64,000 bases of DNA from NCBI RefSeq assembly GCF_001618955.1, contig NZ_LVYV01000001.1:503501-567500 (forward strand). The letters are read 5' to 3'. Under the pieces are notes generated by a model. That model was not told where the DNA came from. It saw only the letters and a program-made list of their open reading frames with translations, and made no database searches. Positions 8,839 to 17,800 of the stretch are shown piece after piece; positions within the stretch are counted from its first letter, which is position 1, and each line of letters opens with the position of its first letter. A program made the position numbers and the translations under genes. The stretch comes from Tardiphaga robiniae. GTDB lineage: Bacteria; Pseudomonadota; Alphaproteobacteria; Rhizobiales; Xanthobacteraceae.

Positions 8839-10044
8839 TTACTTTTTCACCAGCGGGCAGCGCGAGGCTTCCAGCGGCTGGAATGCTTGCTCTGCGGGAA
8901 CGGTTGCCAGCAGCTTGTAGTCGTCCCAGCGGCCCTTGGATTCCGACGGCTTCTTCACCTCGAACAGGTACATGTCATGCACCATGCGGCCGTCCTCGCG
9001 AATCCGGCCGTTCTTGGCAAACATGTCGTTGATCGGCGTCTCCTTCATGAGTTTCATGACCGGAGCCGAGTCCGTGGTGCCGGCAGCCTTCACAGCCTTG
9101 AGATAATGCAGAACCGATGAATAGACGCCGGCCTGGGCCGAGGTCGGTACGCGCTTGGTGCGCTCCTGGAAGCGCTTGGTGAACGCGCGCGTCTCGTCAT
9201 TGAGATCCCAGTAGAACGCTTCCGCCAGGATCAGGCCCTGTGCAGTATCAAGACCGACACTGTCGATATCGGAAATGAAGGCCAGCAGCGGCGACAACTT
9301 CTGGCCACCGCTGCGGGTCAGGCCGAATTCGGCCGCCTGCTTGATCGCGGTGATGGTGTCACCGCCGGCATTGGCGAGGCCGACGACCTTGGCTTTGGAG
9401 CTCTGCGCCTGCAGCAGGAAGGACGAGAAGTCCGACGTATTCAGCGGGTGCTTCACCGATCCCAGCACCTTGCCGCCAGCCTTGGTGACGACGGCCGTGG
9501 TGTCCTTTTCGAGATCCTGACCGAACGCATAGTCCGCCGACAGGAAGAACCAGGTATCGAGGCCGTTCTTCACGGTGGCGAGGCCGGTCACATTGGCCTG
9601 CGCATAGGTGTCGAACACGTAATGCACCGTATAGGGGCCGCAGGCCTCGTTGCTGAGGCGGATCGAGCCCGGGCCGTTGAAGATGATGATCTTGTTGCGC
9701 GCGCGCGCGATTTCACTCGCAGCCAGCGCGGTCGCGGATGCCGCAACGTCGATGATCGCCTCGACGCCCTGATTGTCGAGCATGTCGCGCGCAATGTTGG
9801 CGGACAGATCAGCCTTGTTGAGATGGTCGGCAGCAATGATCTCGATCTTGCGGCCCAGTACTTCACCGCCGAAATCTTCCGCAGCCATCTTGGCAGCTGT
9901 CTCGCTGCCGACGCCGGTGATATCGGCATACAGGCCCGACATATCGAGAATGGCGCCGAGCTTCAGCGGCTTGGTCTGCGCCATGGCGCTTGTTGCCGCG
10001 AACGCCATTGCTGACGCCAGCAGACCTGAAATGATCTTCTTCAA
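8839..10044 (-). CDS. ABC transporter substrate-binding protein, branched-chain amino acid (Liv) type
   Basis: 401 residues with a Sec signal peptide (MKKIISGLLASAMAFAATSAMA, cleavage before Gln23) and a periplasmic type-1 binding fold: KLGAILDMSGLYADITG at the first strand and AADHLNKADLSANIARDML soon after. Such proteins in rhizobia bind amino acids, but also aromatic and aliphatic acids. It is the first gene of the minus-strand block with hydratase, VOC and acyl-CoA synthetase genes, so I infer it captures the block's substrate. No permease genes are next to it. The Liv ATPases at 62921-64000 are 53 kb away and need not be partners. Confidence 0.9.
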   Translation of the reverse strand: MKKIISGLLASAMAFAATSAMAQTKPLKLGAILDMSGLYADITGVGSETAAKMAAEDFGGEVLGRKIEIIAADHLNKADLSANIARDMLDNQGVEAIIDVAASATALAASEIARARNKIIIFNGPGSIRLSNEACGPYTVHYVFDTYAQANVTGLATVKNGLDTWFFLSADYAFGQDLEKDTTAVVTKAGGKVLGSVKHPLNTSDFSSFLLQAQSSKAKVVGLANAGGDTITAIKQAAEFGLTRSGGQKLSPLLAFISDIDSVGLDTAQGLILAEAFYWDLNDETRAFTKRFQERTKRVPTSAQAGVYSSVLHYLKAVKAAGTTDSAPVMKLMKETPINDMFAKNGRIREDGRMVHDMYLFEVKKPSESKGRWDDYKLLATVPAEQAFQPLEASRCPLVKK

Positions 10045-10242
10045 AAGTCCCTCCCTCAGACGCGCCGTTGTTATTGTTCGTGCGCGGTGTTGTTGTTATC
10101 GCGATCATGCCGCAATGGAACAACAGCGGCAAGCGGCGACGCTGCCAAGAATAGCTGCAAAGACACGCAGGTTTTCCGCAAAGCGGAATGGATTGCTTGC
10201 TATGATCGACGAGAGGTTGACCGGAGCTCGCAAGGTGGCGTG

Positions 10243-11031
10243 ATGCGTGCCGCATCTGCAAAGTGTGACGTGTCGCATGCCGCAACGCTGTTGCTGGCAG
10301 TGATCGGCATTTCAACATCCGCGCAATCTGCATCGGCCGCCTGCATGTTCGCCGCGCAGGGCGAAGGTCGTGTCGCCGACGTGATCGATGTCAGAACATT
10401 GCGTTTGAGCGACGGCAACGTGATCCGTCTGGCGGGGATCGAGCCGATCGCAAACTCATCAAGGCCGACGAATGATCTCTTCGCATTGATTGCCGGCCGT
10501 GATGTCACCTTGTACGGCGAAAGCGACATGCCGGATCGCTACGGCCGACAACCGGCTTTTGTCTTCGTCGATCCCGCTGCGCCGTCGCTCCAGGCGCAGC
10601 TTCTGGCACAGGGCGCCGCCCTCGCCTCCGGCACGGTTTCGGATAAAGCCTGTGCAGCGGAACTCGCCGCCGCGGAAGGCGCGGCCCGCCGGCTGAAGCG
10701 CGGAATCTGGGCTCAGACCAACGTCATAAAAAACGCGGAAAGTCCCGGCGATATCTTGGCCGATGTGGGGCGTTTCGGGGTGGTCGAGGGGCGGGTTCTG
10801 TCGGTTCGTCAGGCTGGGACGGTGACCTACGTCAATTTTGGGCGTCGCTGGACTGAGGACTTTGCGGTGACCGTTTCAAGGCGCATGATGGCCGCCTTCG
10901 AGACGGCAGGAATTATGCTTAAGTCCCTGGAAAGACGACATATTCGCGTTCGGGGATGGATCGAGAGGCGCGGCGGGCCGCGGATCGAGGCGCTCGGGGT
11001 GTGGCAGATCGAAGTGGTCGGGGACAAGTAG
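10243..11031 (+). CDS. SNase-fold (thermonuclease family) protein, probably exported, catalytic residues missing
   Basis: 262 residues from the ATG at 10243, with a signal-peptide-like N-terminus (hydrophobic stretch HAATLLLAVIGISTSAQSASA, cleavage near residue 31). The OB-fold nuclease domain follows: VADVIDVRTLRLSDGNVIRLAGIE, then MPDRYGRQPAFVFV. Active SNases have DGDT, RLxGID, PE and YGR. Here the two arginines (IRL and YGR) are kept but the metal aspartate position reads Arg in VIDVRT, and the glutamate after the RLAGI loop is Ala. I infer a non-catalytic binding protein. The last 90 residues resemble a second beta-rich domain. It is divergent from the solute-binding protein gene. Confidence 0.75.
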   Translation: MRAASAKCDVSHAATLLLAVIGISTSAQSASAACMFAAQGEGRVADVIDVRTLRLSDGNVIRLAGIEPIANSSRPTNDLFALIAGRDVTLYGESDMPDRYGRQPAFVFVDPAAPSLQAQLLAQGAALASGTVSDKACAAELAAAEGAARRLKRGIWAQTNVIKNAESPGDILADVGRFGVVEGRVLSVRQAGTVTYVNFGRRWTEDFAVTVSRRMMAAFETAGIMLKSLERRHIRVRGWIERRGGPRIEALGVWQIEVVGDK

Positions 11032-11063
11032 GCCACTTGGGCAGCAAGCTCGCTTGAGCGAAG

Positions 11064-12596
11064 ATGATTTGGGCGAATGGGCTGTTTGGGCAGAAAGTGG
11101 ACGACGTGACGGGTGTGGGACGGCAAACCAGCTTGAGCCGCCGCTTTTGGGCTACGCCGGCCCTGCTGTGCGCTACGCTCGCTCTGTCGGCCTGCGGCGA
11201 TGCCAGCCGGTTCGAGGCCGCCTCGTCGGTCAAGCCAACGGCATCGGCCAAGCCGCCGAAGCCTGCCGTGGTGCAGACCCCGGCCGCCGAGAAAGAACAC
11301 GAGCGCATCCTCGCATCCTATGGCGGCGCTTATGACGACCCGCGGCTAGAGTCACTGATCACCAAGACTGTCGATCGGCTGGTTGCTGCCTCTGAGCGAC
11401 CGGACTTGGCCTACAAGGTCACGATCCTCAATTCGGGCGCCGTCAACGCCTTCGCCCTGCCGACCGGACAACTCTATGTCACGCTCGGCCTGATCGCGCT
11501 GGCCAGCGATACATCCGAAATCTCATCGGTGCTGTCACACGAGATGGCGCATGTGCTCGCCAAACACGCGTCCATCCGTGAGGAGCAGGCTCGGCAGGCC
11601 TCGATCGTCACCCGCGTCGTCACCGATATGGGCAGCGATCCCGATCTCACTGCGCTCGCGCTCGCCAAATCCAAACTGACGATGGCGAGCTTCTCGCGCG
11701 CGCAGGAGTTCGAAGCCGACGGCATCGGCGTGGGCATCTCGGCCCGCGCAAAGTTCGATCCGTATGGCGCGTCGCGCTTTCTCGCGGCGATGGAGCGTAA
11801 CGCGGCGCTGAAGGCCAGCCGCACGCCGCTCGATCCCCGCGCGCAGGACTTCCTGTCGTCACATCCGGCCACGCCCGAGCGCGTACAGAATGCGCAGGCC
11901 AATGCGCGGCAATATTCTTCGCCGGACGGCGGCGAGCGCGATCGCGAGACCTATCTCACGGCCATCGACGGTATCGTCTATGGCGAGGACCCGAGCGAAG
12001 GTTTCGTGCGCGGCCGCCGCTTCCTGCATCCCAAGCTCGGCTTCACCTTCCAGGCGCCGGAGGCATTCACCCTCGATAATACGGCGCAGGCTGTGATCGG
12101 TGTGCGCGAGGGCGGCAATCAGGCTATGCGCTTCGACGTGGTGCGCGTACCGTCCGAACAGACGCTGAGCGACTATCTCAATTCCGGCTGGATGGAGAAT
12201 GTCGACAAAGCCACCACGGAAGAACTGACCATCAACGGCTTCCCGGCAGCGTCGGCCATCGCGCGCGGCGACCAGTGGCAATTCCGCGTATACGCGCTGC
12301 GCTTCGGCAGCGACGTCTATCGTTTCATCTTCGCCGCCAAGCAGAAGAGTACCGAGAGCGAACGTAACGCCCGCGACACCGTCAACTCGTTCCGCCGCCT
12401 GACGCTGGCTGAGATTCAGGCCGCCCGTCCGCTGCGCATCAAGGTGATCACCGTGCAGCCCGGAGACACCGTGGAGTCACTGTCGCATCGCATGAGCGGC
12501 ATCGATCGTCCGCTGGAGCGCTTCCGCGTGTTGAACGGACTCGAGAACAACGCCAGCGTGAAAGCCCGCGACCGCGTCAAGATCGTGGTGGATTGA
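11064..12596 (+). CDS. M48 family metalloprotease lipoprotein with C-terminal LysM-like domain
   Basis: 510 residues from the ATG at 11064; a GTG at 11106 is an alternative start. The N-terminus has a lipobox (ALSAC, Cys44 in this numbering), so the protein should be a periplasmic lipoprotein. The peptidase motif HEMAH is at 159-163 and the third zinc ligand lies in QEFEADGIG about 55 residues later. A beta-rich middle domain with FTFQAPEAFTLDN follows, and the end (VITVQPGDTVESLSHRM.. to KIVVD) looks like a LysM module for peptidoglycan. It resembles the BepA/LoiP group of outer-membrane quality-control proteases, with the additional C-terminal part. The gene is 32 bases after the SNase-like gene. 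Confidence 0.85.
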   Translation: MIWANGLFGQKVDDVTGVGRQTSLSRRFWATPALLCATLALSACGDASRFEAASSVKPTASAKPPKPAVVQTPAAEKEHERILASYGGAYDDPRLESLITKTVDRLVAASERPDLAYKVTILNSGAVNAFALPTGQLYVTLGLIALASDTSEISSVLSHEMAHVLAKHASIREEQARQASIVTRVVTDMGSDPDLTALALAKSKLTMASFSRAQEFEADGIGVGISARAKFDPYGASRFLAAMERNAALKASRTPLDPRAQDFLSSHPATPERVQNAQANARQYSSPDGGERDRETYLTAIDGIVYGEDPSEGFVRGRRFLHPKLGFTFQAPEAFTLDNTAQAVIGVREGGNQAMRFDVVRVPSEQTLSDYLNSGWMENVDKATTEELTINGFPAASAIARGDQWQFRVYALRFGSDVYRFIFAAKQKSTESERNARDTVNSFRRLTLAEIQAARPLRIKVITVQPGDTVESLSHRMSGIDRPLERFRVLNGLENNASVKARDRVKIVVD

Positions 12597-12627
12597 GATC
12601 CACCCAGTTACTGCTCAATCGACAACA

Positions 12628-12657
12628 AAAAAGCCCGGCCTCTCGGCCGGGCTTTTC
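12628..12657. terminator. Bidirectional intrinsic terminator
   Basis: Perfect 8-bp stem GCCCGGCC/GGCCGGGC with a 3-base loop, an A-run before and TTTT after, between the convergent M48 protease and carD genes. Confidence 0.85.
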
Positions 12658-12680
12658 GTATTCAATTTGCGAGACGCTGC

Positions 12681-13823
12681 TTATGCAGCCTCGTCCGCGG
12701 CGGCGACATCATCGTCACCATCGCTGTCGGCATCGTCAGCACCGGCTTCGGCGCCTGCCTCAGCCTTGGCGCCACGGCGCGGGCTCTTGGCGAGTTGGCC
12801 TTCGATCTCCTTGACCGCTTCAGTTTCGGTGACGTGCTGGACCACGGCGATTTCGCGCGACAGACGATCGAGGGCTGCTTCATACAGCTGACGTTCGCTG
12901 TAGGATTGCTCGGGCTGCGAGTCGGAGCGGAACAGATCGCGCACCACTTCAGCGATGGCAACGATATCGCCCGAATTGATCTTCGCTTCATATTCCTGCG
13001 CACGGCGCGACCACATGGTGCGCTTGATGCGGGCGCGGCCCTTCAGCGTCTCCAGCGCGCGCTTGACCAGCGCCGGCTCGGACAGCTTGCGCATGCCGAC
13101 ATTCGCGACCTTCGCGGTCGGAACGCGCAGGGTCATCTTGTCCTTCATGAAATTGATCACGAAGAGTTCGAGCCTGGCGCCTGCAATTTCCTGTTCCTCG
13201 ATGGCGAGGATCTGGCCAACACCATGCGCCGGATAGACCACGAATTCGTTGGTCTTGAAGCCCTGACGCTGGGTCAGCGGCTTCTTCGGCTCTTCGACAC
13301 GCGGGGCCGCAGCGGGCGCCGGCTTGGCAGCCACGGGCTTCGCAACAACCTTGGCAACTTCCTTCGGCGCAGCAGCCTTCACAGCGGGCGCAGCGACCGG
13401 GGCCTTGGCCACAGGAGCCTTCGCAGCCGTCTTCGGCGCAGCAGGCTTGGCGGCAGGAGTCTTCGAAGCAGCAGCCTTCGGGGCAGGTTTGGCAGTCTTA
13501 TTTGGCATTGCACTTCTTTTATTTTTGGAGGACTTTTCAGCCGCAGCCTTCGCGGCGGTCCGGGTGTCCTTGACAGGGGCCCGGGCACGGCCTTTGGTGA
13601 CAGAATTCTTCGCAGCAGGACCCTTCACAACGCGGCTCGCCGCAGTTGTTTTCTTGGAAGCCTTCGGATCCAAAACCTTCGAAGCAGTAGCCTTCTTCGA
13701 AACAGCAGCCTTGGAAACACTCTTTTTACGCGTTTTCTGTGACACAGCCTGCGCGTGGAAACCGCCACGCCCCTGTTTGATGTTTAAACGGGAACCCGGC
13801 AGGGCCAAATCGAGCGGCACCAC
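12681..13823 (-). CDS. carD: CarD family transcriptional regulator with long Lys/Ala-rich N-terminal extension
   Basis: The C-terminal part is a clear CarD_CdnL_TRCF domain (KTNEFVVYPAHGVGQILAIEEQEIAG.. to ..LSREIAVVQHV), which binds RNA polymerase beta and stabilises open promoter complexes, especially at rRNA promoters. It is preceded by about 180 residues rich in Lys, Ala and Pro, and followed by a short acidic tail (DDADSDGDDD). The frame is open from ATG 13823. Other possible starts are GTG 13745 and ATG 13508 (MPNKTAKPAPK). The long form is favoured because a consensus promoter ends about 27 bases before ATG 13823 and the upstream codons keep the Lys/Ala composition. The gene ends a conserved-looking run with fdxA, an S4 protein and a helicase. 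Confidence 0.85.
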   Translation of the reverse strand: MVPLDLALPGSRLNIKQGRGGFHAQAVSQKTRKKSVSKAAVSKKATASKVLDPKASKKTTAASRVVKGPAAKNSVTKGRARAPVKDTRTAAKAAAEKSSKNKRSAMPNKTAKPAPKAAASKTPAAKPAAPKTAAKAPVAKAPVAAPAVKAAAPKEVAKVVAKPVAAKPAPAAAPRVEEPKKPLTQRQGFKTNEFVVYPAHGVGQILAIEEQEIAGARLELFVINFMKDKMTLRVPTAKVANVGMRKLSEPALVKRALETLKGRARIKRTMWSRRAQEYEAKINSGDIVAIAEVVRDLFRSDSQPEQSYSERQLYEAALDRLSREIAVVQHVTETEAVKEIEGQLAKSPRRGAKAEAGAEAGADDADSDGDDDVAAADEAA

Positions 13824-13849
13824 ATGGTCCAGCTTCTTGAATTGTGCCT

Positions 13850-13877
13850 ATTATAGCACATTTCCCGCAAAAATCAA
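13850..13877 (-). promoter_or_regulatory. Predicted sigma-70 type promoter of carD
   Basis: On the minus strand, TTGATT (13877-13872), a 16-base spacer, then a perfect TATAAT (13855-13850). Transcription should begin near 13843, leaving a leader of about 20 bases to the ATG at 13823. This is one of the best promoter matches in the window. Confidence 0.65.
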
Positions 13878-14003
13878 TGATTTATGCCCTGTCGCGGCCG
13901 CTCGGCGGCCACTTCCGGGGCATAATCGGGGCTAGGGTAAATTTCGTGTGGCTGGGGTATCGGGGTCACCCAATCAATTGCTTGATCGCTGTGACCGGGG
14001 AAC

Positions 14004-14342
14004 TCAGTCGCCCTTGCCAGGCGCCGCCGAGAAATACTTCTCGTACTTGCCTTCCTGACCATCGAATTCCTTGGCTTCGGGCAGTTCGTCGATCTTCTGG
14101 GTGATGTTCGGCCACGTCTTGGCGTGTTCCAGATTGATCTGCAGCCACTTCTCGATATTGCCTTCGGTATCAGGCTTGATCGCGTCCGCCGGGCATTCAG
14201 GCTCGCAGACACCGCAATCGATGCATTCGTCCGGATGGATGACCAGCATGTTTTCACCCTCGTAGAAGCAGTCCACGGGACACACTTCGACGCAGTCGGT
14301 GTATTTACATTTGATGCAATTGTCGGTGACGACGTAAGTCAT
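14004..14342 (-). CDS. fdxA: Seven-iron ferredoxin FdxA
   Basis: 112 residues from the ATG at 14342 (MTYVVTDNC), the usual length for FdxA; the frame extends 26 codons further upstream without family similarity. By comparison with Azotobacter ferredoxin I, Cys9, Cys17 and Cys50 would hold a 3Fe-4S cluster, and Cys21, Cys40, Cys43 and Cys46 a 4Fe-4S cluster. The long C-terminal helical tail ([20 protein letters not shown]) is typical. It is a low-potential electron carrier in the cytoplasm; the partner is unknown. It lies between carD and the S4-domain gene, all on the minus strand. Confidence 0.95.
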   Translation of the reverse strand: MTYVVTDNCIKCKYTDCVEVCPVDCFYEGENMLVIHPDECIDCGVCEPECPADAIKPDTEGNIEKWLQINLEHAKTWPNITQKIDELPEAKEFDGQEGKYEKYFSAAPGKGD

Positions 14343-14493
14343 CCAGAACTCCGGAAACGATCGATATTCAGTGTTTGCGTAGCGCACCAACCCCGCAGCC
14401 GCAAGGGATGCGGCCCGCATAGATCAGGGCATTTCGACCAAGGGAAAAGCCTGCCACGAAACCCGCGTTGGACGCGGCATCTAGCCTAGATAG

Positions 14494-14763
14494 TTACTCT
14501 GAGAGGTGTTGCAAATCGGTATAGAGCACGCGCGCCGCAGTGGCGTCGCCGCGCCGTTCCGAGAAGCCCTCGACCTTCATCACCCGCACGGTGCGATCCA
14601 GCGCGACCGTGAGCACGTCGCCGATCTTCACACCGTGGCCGGGCGATTTCTCGCGCTCGCCATTGATGCGAATCTTGCCGCCTTCCACCAGCGCAGCGGC
14701 ACTGGTGCGGGCCTTGACCACCCGCGCGTGCCACAACCATTTATCAAGACGCTGGCGCTCCAA
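14494..14763 (-). CDS. S4 domain RNA-binding protein, Hsp15-like
   Basis: About 89 residues with an S4 RNA-binding fold at the N-terminus: ERQRLDKWLWHARVVKARTSAA followed by GGKIRINGEREKSPGHGVKIGD. Hsp15 homologues recycle stalled 50S subunits that still carry peptidyl-tRNA. TTG at 14763 is taken as start because homologues begin M-ERQR-DKWLW and GGTGG lies 7 bases upstream; TTG 14778 and GTG 14775 are alternatives. The gene begins 48 bases after the helicase stop, so the two are probably cotranscribed. Confidence 0.85.
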   Translation of the reverse strand: MERQRLDKWLWHARVVKARTSAAALVEGGKIRINGEREKSPGHGVKIGDVLTVALDRTVRVMKVEGFSERRGDATAARVLYTDLQHLSE

Positions 14764-14811
14764 TCGACACACCACCAAATGGCGGCGCTGTGCCGCCTTG
14801 CATGACCTGCA

Positions 14812-17800
14812 TCAATCCTTGCGGCCGCTGAGCTGTTCCTTGAGCGCGGCGAGTTTCGCGAAGGGGGAGTTCGGATCGATCGGACGGTCCCGTTCGCGCG
14901 GTGCGGCCGATGTGGCGAATGGACGGGTCGCCCCGCCGCGATCGTTGCCACGGCCTTCACGGCCCTTGTCGCCGCCCTTGAAGGGGCCTTTGCCCTTGCC
15001 CTGGAAGCGTTCGCGCTCACGCGGCGGACGGCCACCATCGCCCGGCTTGCTGTCGCGGTTACCGCGATTGCCACGGTTGTCGCGGTTCGGCGCACCTTCG
15101 GCAGAGACCGCGGCGGCCGGCGCATCGCTGCGCGGACGGCGGAACTCGTTGTTATTGTTGCGATCGCGGCGGCCCTGGCCACCCCGATCGTTACCGTTGC
15201 GGTCATGCCGCTCGCGCTTCTCGCCATCGGCCACGGCGCCTTCGGCGGGAGCCGATTGCGCAGCGCCCTGCGGGGCATTGGTGTTGCGATGGTGGCGGTT
15301 GCGGTTGCGGTCGTGGCGCGGCGGACGACGTTCTTCCGAACGGCCACCCGGGCGCCAGACTTCGACCAGTTCGGGCTCGGCAGCGACGGCAGGAACCGCA
15401 GCGGCGTCGCCCTCGGCAGGCGCAGCAGCATCGGCCACGGCAGCAGGTGCGGTCTCGGCAACAGTCTCGGTTTCGACAATGGCCTCCGCGGGCTCGGGCT
15501 GCGCTTCGACGGAAGCTGTCCCTTCAACAGGTGCAGCTTCAGGCGCGGTGCTCGGCACCAGCGCGACTTCAGGCAACAGCGACGCCGACGGTGCGGCGAC
15601 AGCTTCTTCAACCGGAGCTGCATCAGCAGTTGCATCGGCGGCTGCCTCGGCAGTCGCGATCTCAGCCGTCTCGGCCGCTTCAGCGGCAGCCTCGACCGCA
15701 ATGACATTGTCCTCACCGGGCATGTCAGACTCGGCAAGTCCCACCAGTGCGTCAGGCTGATCGCCCGTGTTGTCGTCAGCCTTGTCGTCAGCCTTGACCT
15801 CAATCGGCGTTGTCGCAGCGACCGGCTTCGGCGGCGCCGGCGGCAGCGGCGCCTTCTTCTCCATGCGATAGCCCAGGGCACGCAGGATCGAGGCGAAATC
15901 TTCGCCGGCCGAGCCGGTGAGCGAGGTCATCGCCTGCGTCACTACGAAGTGGCGGCCATCGAAGGCGCCCGCAGGCTTCTCACCCGGCGAGGCTTCACGC
16001 CAGGCCAGCGCGGGACGGATCAGATCGGCCAGACGTTCGAGAATATCGACGCGCACGGCGCGCTCGCCGCACTGGCGATAGCCCAGCACGCGATAGGCAT
16101 CGCGATCGAGCAATTTGTCGACCGGGAAGGATGTACGGCCCGACCCTGCGAGATGCTGTGCGCTCGACAGCGCCGACATGTCGACATTGTCCTGCTTCAA
16201 CGCCCAGAGCAGCGCCGCGAGCGAACGCCCCGCAGGCTTCAGCAGGCCGGGAATATAAATGTGATAGGCGCCGAAGCGGACGCCGTATTTGCGCAAGGTC
16301 GCGCGTGACGGCTGATCGAGATCCTTCATCTCGGTCGCGATCTTCTGCCGTTCCAGCACACCCAATGCTTCGGTGAGCTGGAACGCGATTCCGCGCGCGA
16401 TACCGGTGATGTCTTCGGCCTTGGTGAGATCGAACAGCGGCCCGAGCAGCTTCTCTATATGCGTCTTCAGCCAGAGATCGAGGCGGGCCTGAACCGCATC
16501 GCGCGGCGCGCCGGAGAGGCGCTCATCAGCGATGATGCGGAGACGGGGATGCAGCACATCGTCGGCTGCGACCAGACGGGCCACCGCATCGCCGGTCCAG
16601 CGCATGGTGCCGTCGGAGGCGAGCACGAACTGATCGTCCGGCGCGTTGCCGAGTTTCTCGGCGCGCGCGTCGATCTCGCCGGCCAGCGCCTTCAGCGCCG
16701 TGGCCTGCAAGGCCTTCGCATCCGAGCCAGCCTCGGCCGCATCGGGCAAAAATGTAAATCCGTCGAGACGGCCAATTACATGGCCCTCTACGATCACTTC
16801 GCCCGTCTTACCAATTTCAGTATTCAGCATCGTGTTTTCCCGCAAGCGGCGCATCAATACACTGGTACGACGATCAACGAAACGCTCAGTGAGCCTCTCA
16901 TGAAGGGCATCTGACAGTTTATTTTCCAATTCGCGCGAAATTCCCTGCCAATGATCAGGATCTGACAGCCAATCCGGCCGATTTGCCACGAATGTCCAGG
17001 TCCGGATTTGCGCGATTCGGCCCGATAACGTGTCGATATCGCCATCGGTTCGATCCGCTTGCGCGATTTGAGCGCCAAACCAGGCATCGGGGATGCGCCC
17101 ACGCTGCATCAGGAAGTTGAAGATGGTGACTACCAGCTCTGCGTGGGCAGCGGGCGCGATGCGGCGGTAATCCGGGATCTGGCAGGCGTCCCACAGTTTC
17201 TCGACGGCGGCCTTGCCCTGCGCCATCTCGCGCACGTCGACGTCACGGACGGCATGATCGAGCACGCGCAGGTCTTCGGCGATCGGCGCACGGGTCAGCG
17301 CCTCGTGGCGCGGCACCTCCGCCAGCGAGACCTGCAGTGACGCGATCGAGGAGAAATCCAGCTTCGAATTGCGCCATTGCAGCACCTTCACCGGCTCGAA
17401 GATGTGATTCTGCAGCTGATTGACGAGCTCCGGCTCGAACGGCTCGCAGCGGCCTGTGGTGCCGAAAGTGCCGTTGCGCGTGGCGCGGCCGGCGCGGCCG
17501 GCGATCTGCGCGAATTCCGACGGCGTCAGGCGGCGGAATTGATAGCCGTCATATTTGCGGTCACTGGCAAAGGCGACGTGATCGACGTCGAGATTGAGGC
17601 CCATTCCGACCGCGTCGGTTGCCACTAAGTAGTCAACGTCACCATTCTGGAACATCGCCACCTGCGCGTTGCGGGTGCGCGGCGACAGCGAGCCCAGCAC
17701 CACCGCAGCGCCGCCGTGCTGACGCTTGATGAGTTCGGCGATCGCGTAAACCTCATCGGCGGAAAATGCGACAATCGCTGTCCTGCGCGGCTGCCGCGTG

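Noticed and set aside
14628-15881. 417-residue minus-strand frame overlapping the 3' part of the helicase gene
   Set aside because: Arg/Leu/Pro-rich shadow of the low-complexity helicase tail in another frame.
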